34,841 bases of DNA from Caryophanales bacterium (GTDB taxonomy: Bacteria; Bacillota_I; Bacilli_A; RFN20; CAG-826). Location: contig JAEEWP010000005.1 in the NCBI GenBank assembly GCA_016287465.1, positions 1 to 34,841 of the forward strand. The letters run 5' to 3'. Below the pieces are notes generated by a model. The model did no database searches, was not told where the DNA came from, and was given only the letters and a program-made list of their open reading frames with translations. Position numbers and translations under genes: made by a program. Positions 29,701 through 34,841 of the stretch are shown here, piece by piece (within the stretch, counting starts at the first letter, position 1; the number at the start of each line of letters is the position of its first letter).

Positions 29701-29714
29701 TATACAAGTGCTAG
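29688..29714 (-). promoter_or_regulatory. CIRCE-like HrcA operator 2 (overlaps -35)
   Basis: Minus strand CTAGCACTT-GTATATTGA-CAGTGCTAA: 7/9 and 8/9 matches to CIRCE half sites with exact N9 spacing. Confidence 0.8.
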
Positions 29715-29741
29715 AAAAATGAAAATCCCCTTTTAAGGGGA
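29715..29741 (-). terminator. Intrinsic terminator after hemW
   Basis: Minus strand TCCCC-TTAAAA-GGGGA-TTTTCATTTTT. Confidence 0.7.
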
Positions 29742-29765
29742 CCTCTAATGCGTATGTTCACCTTA

Positions 29766-30857
29766 TTAAAATAAGGATACAAGCACGCGGTCGAGAAGGA
29801 GCATTCCTTTGTCCGTGCAATGGATTCTTCCTTGTTCAGAAGTTAAGAGCCCATCGGACTTTAGCGACTCATATTGCTTTTCGAATTCTTCGAAAAAGGA
29901 ATGACCAAAACGGTTGGTGTAGTCAGCATCAAGGAAGCCTTCCTCGAGGCGGAGATGAGTGAGAAAGAATTCCTCTTTTTTGTCTTTACTTGAGAGGGTT
30001 TCTCTTTCGCCTTCAAAGGACCCTTTCAAGTATGAAAGAAGATTCTTCGTGAAGGTGAATCTCTCACCGTCGAGGTAGCCACTGGCACCTAGTCCGGCAG
30101 CGTAATATTCCTCGTCTCTCCAATAGACAAGGTTGTGGCGAGATTCATGACCAGGTTTTGAGAAGTTGGAGACTTCATATCTCTTGTAGCCCGCTTTTCT
30201 GAATTCGTTGAGGATCAATTCGTATTGGTCCGCGGCCTCTCCATCATCCATCTCTTTGTAGCCCTTGTTATGCCAAACGGTTCCAGGGTTAACGCTTAAA
30301 CAATAAGTCGAAAGATGAGGGACATCTAAGGATAAAAGCCCCACCACATCTTGCTTTACGTCTTCTAAGGTTTCGGTTGGAAGACCATAGATCAGATCGC
30401 AGGAGATATTGGTGAAGCCATGCTTTTTGGCGAGTTCAACTTTCGCTTTCGCCTCTTCGAAGGTGTGTGGTCTTCCCATCAGTTTAAGGAACTTAAGATG
30501 CGTGCTTTCGACACCGATCGAAAGACGATTAACGCCACATTCGCGCATGATTGAGAGTTTCTCGTCATCTAGATTCTCAGGGTTGGCTTCGACGGTGAAT
30601 TCATAGTCACTCTTGTTGAGATAACTCGAGAGTTTACTGAGGATCTCTTTTAGGAGCGAGGATGGCAATGCGGTTGGTGTTCCACCGCCCACATAGACGG
30701 TCTTCAAAGGCTTATCGATATTGAGCGAATCGAGTTGCTCCTTTAAGCGTTCGATATAAGAAAAAGCCCACTCTTCTTGGTAGAGGACTTTCGTGAAGTC
30801 ACAATACCCGCAGATATGGGCACAAAATGGAATGTGAACGTATAAAGATTCGGCCAC
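29766..30857 (-). CDS. hemW: HemW-like radical SAM protein (coproporphyrinogen III oxidase family)
   Basis: 363 aa; YVHIPFCAHICGYCDFTKV, YVGGGTPTALP, RLSIGVES; GTG start. Confidence 0.9.
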   Translation of the reverse strand: MAESLYVHIPFCAHICGYCDFTKVLYQEEWAFSYIERLKEQLDSLNIDKPLKTVYVGGGTPTALPSSLLKEILSKLSSYLNKSDYEFTVEANPENLDDEKLSIMRECGVNRLSIGVESTHLKFLKLMGRPHTFEEAKAKVELAKKHGFTNISCDLIYGLPTETLEDVKQDVVGLLSLDVPHLSTYCLSVNPGTVWHNKGYKEMDDGEAADQYELILNEFRKAGYKRYEVSNFSKPGHESRHNLVYWRDEEYYAAGLGASGYLDGERFTFTKNLLSYLKGSFEGERETLSSKDKKEEFFLTHLRLEEGFLDADYTNRFGHSFFEEFEKQYESLKSDGLLTSEQGRIHCTDKGMLLLDRVLVSLF

Positions 30858-30862
30858 AGCTA

Positions 30863-31261
30863 TTATTTGTCTTCTTTTTCTTCGAAGGCGGCAGCTTCTT
30901 CCGGATGCTCTTCGGCGTAACGACGCATAGCCTCAGCTGTAGCTTCATCAGCGACTTCTTCGGTAGCACGGGAAACTTCTTCTTCAGCGACTTCTTCCTC
31001 GGTTGGCTTATCGCTGTCTTTCTCAAGCTCACGAGCGGCTTCGTTCATCTGTTCAAGAGTGGCTTCGTCGGTGATGTCGGTGACAAGGCGATTGACCTCT
31101 TCTTCCGCAATCTCTTTGTCGCTCTTTGGCTTTTCCTGGTTCTGGAATGGTTTCACGTATTTCTTAACGAGAATAACTCCCAAAACGATGATGCCGAAAA
31201 ACACGACAAGAGCAATTGTTATAAACAATGGGCTTTCAAAAAAGCTGGCGTAGAATCTCAT
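30863..31261 (-). CDS. Single-pass membrane protein with acidic, internally duplicated cytoplasmic tail
   Basis: TM FITIALVVFFGIIVLGVILVKKYV; repeats EIAEEEVNRLVTDITDEATLEQM / EVAEEEVSRATEEVADEATAEAM; ATGA overlap with upstream ORF. Confidence 0.8.
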   Translation of the reverse strand: MRFYASFFESPLFITIALVVFFGIIVLGVILVKKYVKPFQNQEKPKSDKEIAEEEVNRLVTDITDEATLEQMNEAARELEKDSDKPTEEEVAEEEVSRATEEVADEATAEAMRRYAEEHPEEAAAFEEKEDK

Positions 31262-32790
31262 TTCTTTTCTCCTTTAGTGGCTGGACGATAAACGAATTTG
31301 TTCTTCACTTGGAGTTTTTCGTAATAGCCTTCGCTGGCCAAGTGGTCCATCGAAGTACGGGCTGTTTCGTATGCGCAACGGCAGAACGACTTGTACTGCT
31401 GGATCGTGTAGTAACGACCTGGGGTGCAATGGTTCGCCAAGAAGTTGGCCTGCTTTCTGTTGAGGCTTGGGTTGGTCTCAAGGAGATAGCGGACGTATTC
31501 TTTGACTTCCTTGTCGCTCAAAGTGTTGGAAGGAACGCCGAAACGGTAGCCAGGGACGGAAGGTTGTTCCATCATCATCTCCTCAGGAGTGATGAATCCG
31601 CTTGGCTTTAGGGCGTTCTTCGGTTCTTTTTTCTCTATGACCTGTGGTTTTGGTTCTACTGGAGTAGGCTCCTCGAACACCGCTGGTGCAGGTTCTTCGG
31701 CCTTTTCTTCCATGATTGGCTCTTCGATTGGCTTTTCCTCAGGCTCTGGTGCCGGGGCTACTGGAGCTGGGGCGATTTCCTCTGCCCTCTTCTCCTCTTC
31801 AGGAGAAAGGGTCTGGTATTCACCTTTGTAATGGGTGATGCGAGCCTGTTGGATCTGATCTTTCAAGTTATCGAGCAAACGATTCATGAAATTTAGTGAT
31901 CCGAGGATGAAATAAGTCAAATCGCCGTCTTTCTTGCACTCCTTGATTGCTTCCATGATGGCGTGGTCGCTAAGGATTCCTTCCAAAGGAAGCATGAAGG
32001 CGCTGATACCAGAGCTGCTACCGGCATAGACATCCTTGGCTAAAAGGATGGCAAGCGGATAGTTGAGGTTATCAAACGGCTGGATGTATGACACATAGAA
32101 AAGAGCGGTCAACGAGTTGATGAGAAGCTTATCGGTGCCTTTGAGCATTCCAAAGAGGTTCTCCATCATTGGCTCGATATCTCTGGCTGGGGCTTTATCG
32201 TAGTCGTAGCCATTGATAAGCGAGATAGGACGATAGGAACTTGGACCTTCTTCGCGGTAGAACTTGGTAAGCTCAGGAACGCCAAGAAGATAAGTAAAGG
32301 CGTCAGCTAAGAAATTGTCATCTGGCTGAAGAAGTCTCTGATCCTCGGCAAGGTAATGGTCGAGGGTGTGGAGATAATGGATAACCGGCATGTGCTCAGG
32401 AGCGTCCTCACGGTAGGTTCCGTTAAGCAAAGCCCTGATAGAGATGTCGCTGATCTGCACTCCTTCATACATGGCGATAGAACGGAGCCATGGATAGAAC
32501 GCATTCTTCCTGACCTCGTATTTCGCAGCTTCATCGAGTCCACGGTAAAGTCTGAGGGTATTGTCGATCTTATTCTCGAACATCGCGATTCTGTCATTGA
32601 TCGATTGGGTCAAAGTGACATAAAGCGGGGTTCTGTTGATAAGACAGATCGGAAGCTCATAGCGGAACTGCTTCCTGTACTCCTCTTGCTCTTTCCAGAA
32701 GGAATCGACAAAAGTCGTGTTCAAAGCACGAGACAATTCTTTGCGGTTAAGATACTTCTCATTGGTATAGAGATCGGTATATTTGGACAT
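31258..32790 (-). CDS. Fic-fold-like protein with degenerate catalytic motif, Pro/Glu-rich linker and C-terminal wHTH-like region
   Basis: SSYRPISLINGYDYDKAPARDIEPMMENLFGML and LLINSLTALFYVSYIQPFDNLNYPLAILL align by eye with Fic layout (HPFx[DE]GNGR -> QPFDNLNYP); C-terminal YETARTSMDHLASEGYYEKLQVKNKFVYRP resembles the wHTH of Fic proteins. Confidence 0.65.
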   Translation of the reverse strand: MSKYTDLYTNEKYLNRKELSRALNTTFVDSFWKEQEEYRKQFRYELPICLINRTPLYVTLTQSINDRIAMFENKIDNTLRLYRGLDEAAKYEVRKNAFYPWLRSIAMYEGVQISDISIRALLNGTYREDAPEHMPVIHYLHTLDHYLAEDQRLLQPDDNFLADAFTYLLGVPELTKFYREEGPSSYRPISLINGYDYDKAPARDIEPMMENLFGMLKGTDKLLINSLTALFYVSYIQPFDNLNYPLAILLAKDVYAGSSSGISAFMLPLEGILSDHAIMEAIKECKKDGDLTYFILGSLNFMNRLLDNLKDQIQQARITHYKGEYQTLSPEEEKRAEEIAPAPVAPAPEPEEKPIEEPIMEEKAEEPAPAVFEEPTPVEPKPQVIEKKEPKNALKPSGFITPEEMMMEQPSVPGYRFGVPSNTLSDKEVKEYVRYLLETNPSLNRKQANFLANHCTPGRYYTIQQYKSFCRCAYETARTSMDHLASEGYYEKLQVKNKFVYRPATKGEKK

Positions 32791-32888
32791 ACGGCTACAT
32801 TATAGACAAGTGCGCGATTTCGCACAACACGATAACTAAAAAACTACTAAAAATTTTAGCGATTAATAGGAATTATAAAGACGCTGGG

Positions 32889-34706
32889 CTATTTTTCGTT
32901 GCCTTCGTCAATTGATAGCAATGCCATGAAAGCCTCCTGCGGAACCTCGACAGAACCGATGGCTTTCATTCTCTTCTTGCCCTCTTTTTGTTTTTCTAAA
33001 AGCTTCTTCTTACGGGAGATGTCTCCACCATAGCACTTGGCGAGGACGTCCTTACGGACGCTCTTGATGTCGCTTCTGGCGATGACTTTTCCATTAATGG
33101 CAGCCTGGAGAGGGACTTCGAACTGTTGCTTAGGGATGATTTCTTTGAGTTTGGAGACGATGGCAAGACCCCTGCCATAGGCGCTTTTCCTATAGACGAC
33201 CGTGCTTAAAGCATCGATTGGGTCACCATTAAGGTAGATATCCATCTTGGCTAAATCACTTGGTCTGAAACCGTCGAGGGTGTAATCAAGCGAGGCGTAG
33301 CCGCGAGAGACGCTCTTAAGGCGGTCGAAGAAATTGAAGATGATCTCGCTAAGAGGGATGAGGTACTTAAGGGTCTCTCTCGTATCGTCGAAATAGATAA
33401 GGTCTTGATAGATGCCGCGTTTGTCTTGGCAAAGCTGCATAATCGCGCCGACATAATCTTTTGGCGTCATAATAGAGGCCATAACGTAAGGTTCCTCAAT
33501 AGAGGAAATCTTCGATGGCTCTGGCATTTCGCTTGGGTTATCGATGGTCAAGACCTCGCCGTTAGTGAGGTTGACCCTATATTTGACGGATGGCGCGGTG
33601 AGAATGAGGTTAAGGTTATATTCCCTTTCGAGTCTTTCCTGAATGACGTCCATATGGAGAAGGCCAAGGAAGCCGGCACGGAAGCCGAAGCCCAAAGCTT
33701 TTGAACTCTCTGGTTCATAGACTAAAGAAGCATCATTCAAAGTGAGCTTTTCTAAAGCGTCCTTAAGGTCGCCATATTTCTGGGAATCGACAGGATAAAG
33801 ACCGCAGTAAACCATAGGCATGATCTTGCGATAACCAGGTAATGGTTCTTTGGCAGGTTTATTCTCTAAAGTGACGGTCTCACCTGGGAAAACATCTTTG
33901 ATGTCTTTGATTGTTGCGGTCAAATAACCGACTTCACCGCACTCGAGAACACCGGTTGAGAGTTCTTTAGGAGTACGGATACCGACCTCAGTGACCGTGT
34001 AGGTCTTTCCGCTTTGCATGAGGCGGATCTTATCGCCGACTTTGACGCGGCCGTTTTTGACTCTGATCAAAACGACGACCCCGCGGTAAGAATCATAATA
34101 GGAATCAAAGATTAAGGCTTCGAGAGGGCCTTCGCTATCACCGCTTGGAGGTGGAACGAGTTCCACTACTTTCTCCAGCATTTCATCGATGCCGGCCCCA
34201 GTTTTGCCACTGACGCAAACAACATCATTCGTCGAAAGACCAATCTTTGTTTCAATCTCTTGTTTAGCTAATGCGATATCGGCACTTGGCAAATCGATCT
34301 TGTTGATGACCGGAATAATCATGAGGTCGTTATCGACGGCGAGATAAACGTTCGCAAGCGTCTGGGCCTGCACGCCCTGCGTTGCGTCGACTACCAATAT
34401 GGCGCCTTCACAAGCCGCTAAACTTCTGGAGACTTCATAAGTGAAATCCACGTGCCCAGGAGTGTCGATAAGATTGAAAACGTATTCATTTCCGTCCTTT
34501 GACTTAAAAGTCACGGTGACGGCATTGAGTTTGATTGTGATGCCGCGTTCCTGCTCAAGTTCCATATCATCGAGCATCTGTGAGGAAAGATTGCGCTTCT
34601 CAACCGCTCCGGTGCTTTCGAGGATGCGGTCACAGATAGTGCTCTTACCATGGTCGATATGGGCGATGACGCAGAAGTTTCTGATGTACTTTTTGTTGAA
34701 CGGCAT
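32889..34706 (-). CDS. lepA: Elongation factor 4 (LepA)
   Basis: 605 aa; [53 protein letters not shown]-terminus. Confidence 0.97.
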   Translation of the reverse strand: MPFNKKYIRNFCVIAHIDHGKSTICDRILESTGAVEKRNLSSQMLDDMELEQERGITIKLNAVTVTFKSKDGNEYVFNLIDTPGHVDFTYEVSRSLAACEGAILVVDATQGVQAQTLANVYLAVDNDLMIIPVINKIDLPSADIALAKQEIETKIGLSTNDVVCVSGKTGAGIDEMLEKVVELVPPPSGDSEGPLEALIFDSYYDSYRGVVVLIRVKNGRVKVGDKIRLMQSGKTYTVTEVGIRTPKELSTGVLECGEVGYLTATIKDIKDVFPGETVTLENKPAKEPLPGYRKIMPMVYCGLYPVDSQKYGDLKDALEKLTLNDASLVYEPESSKALGFGFRAGFLGLLHMDVIQERLEREYNLNLILTAPSVKYRVNLTNGEVLTIDNPSEMPEPSKISSIEEPYVMASIMTPKDYVGAIMQLCQDKRGIYQDLIYFDDTRETLKYLIPLSEIIFNFFDRLKSVSRGYASLDYTLDGFRPSDLAKMDIYLNGDPIDALSTVVYRKSAYGRGLAIVSKLKEIIPKQQFEVPLQAAINGKVIARSDIKSVRKDVLAKCYGGDISRKKKLLEKQKEGKKRMKAIGSVEVPQEAFMALLSIDEGNEK

Positions 34707-34728
34707 AATTGACTCGAAGAATTATAAT

Positions 34729-34841
34729 TTATTTCTTTCCTTTAGGGAAGAAACTATCTAACGACTCTTTCACTTCTTCCGGCGAGAAGGCTACCTCATA
34801 TCCGCTATAGGAACGCTCTAAGACCATTCGATACTCGTTTT
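34729..34841 (-). CDS. C-terminal fragment of an unidentified protein (start outside window)
   Basis: Open frame ...NEYRMVLERSYSGYEVAFSPEEVKESLDSFFPKGKK* upstream of lepA. Confidence 0.5.
   Translation of the reverse strand, partial: NEYRMVLERSYSGYEVAFSPEEVKESLDSFFPKGKK

Noticed and set aside
1-34841. Possible genetic code 4 (TGA = Trp) given the Mollicutes-like gene content and the TGA in dnaJ
   Set aside because: TGA functions as the terminal stop of parE, ybeY, rsmE, the 22877 ORF and the Fic-like gene, several as ATGA overlaps. Long genes are intact with the standard code, and TGG is used for Trp.
1-34841. CRISPR arrays, prophage or transposable elements
   Set aside because: No periodic direct repeats, integrase/transposase ORFs or target-site duplications seen; the palindromes found are operators or terminators.

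Overview
This window is mostly core chromosome of a Bacilli/Mollicutes-related bacterium; the taxon is inferred from gene content and gene order. Blocks resemble Bacillus subtilis order: parC-parE/plsY; ybeY-era-recO-glyQS-dnaG-rpoD-trmK with nearby ispH, cshB and ispG; lepA-...-hemW-hrcA-grpE-dnaK-dnaJ-...-rsmE-mtaB. TGA acts as a stop codon (ATGA gene overlaps at ybeY/era, rsmE/22877-ORF and the Fic-like/TM pair), so code 11 applies. I found no rRNA, tRNA, CRISPR array, prophage or transposase. The most noteworthy observations are: (1) dnaJ is split by one in-frame TGA; (2) the hrcA operon promoter carries two CIRCE-like operators; (3) hrcA overlaps grpE by 70 nt; (4) at least eight genes have a -10-like hexamer 6-9 nt before the start codon and no Shine-Dalgarno (SD) sequence, suggesting widespread leaderless transcripts; (5) a Fic-fold protein with a degenerate catalytic motif is stop/start coupled to a single-pass acidic membrane protein between lepA and hemW; (6) a C39-peptidase/transmembrane protein lacks an ABC ATPase domain; (7) an intergenic region of about 165 nt contains many nested hairpins and may be an unassigned structured RNA. 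All homology calls are by eye, and no searches were run.
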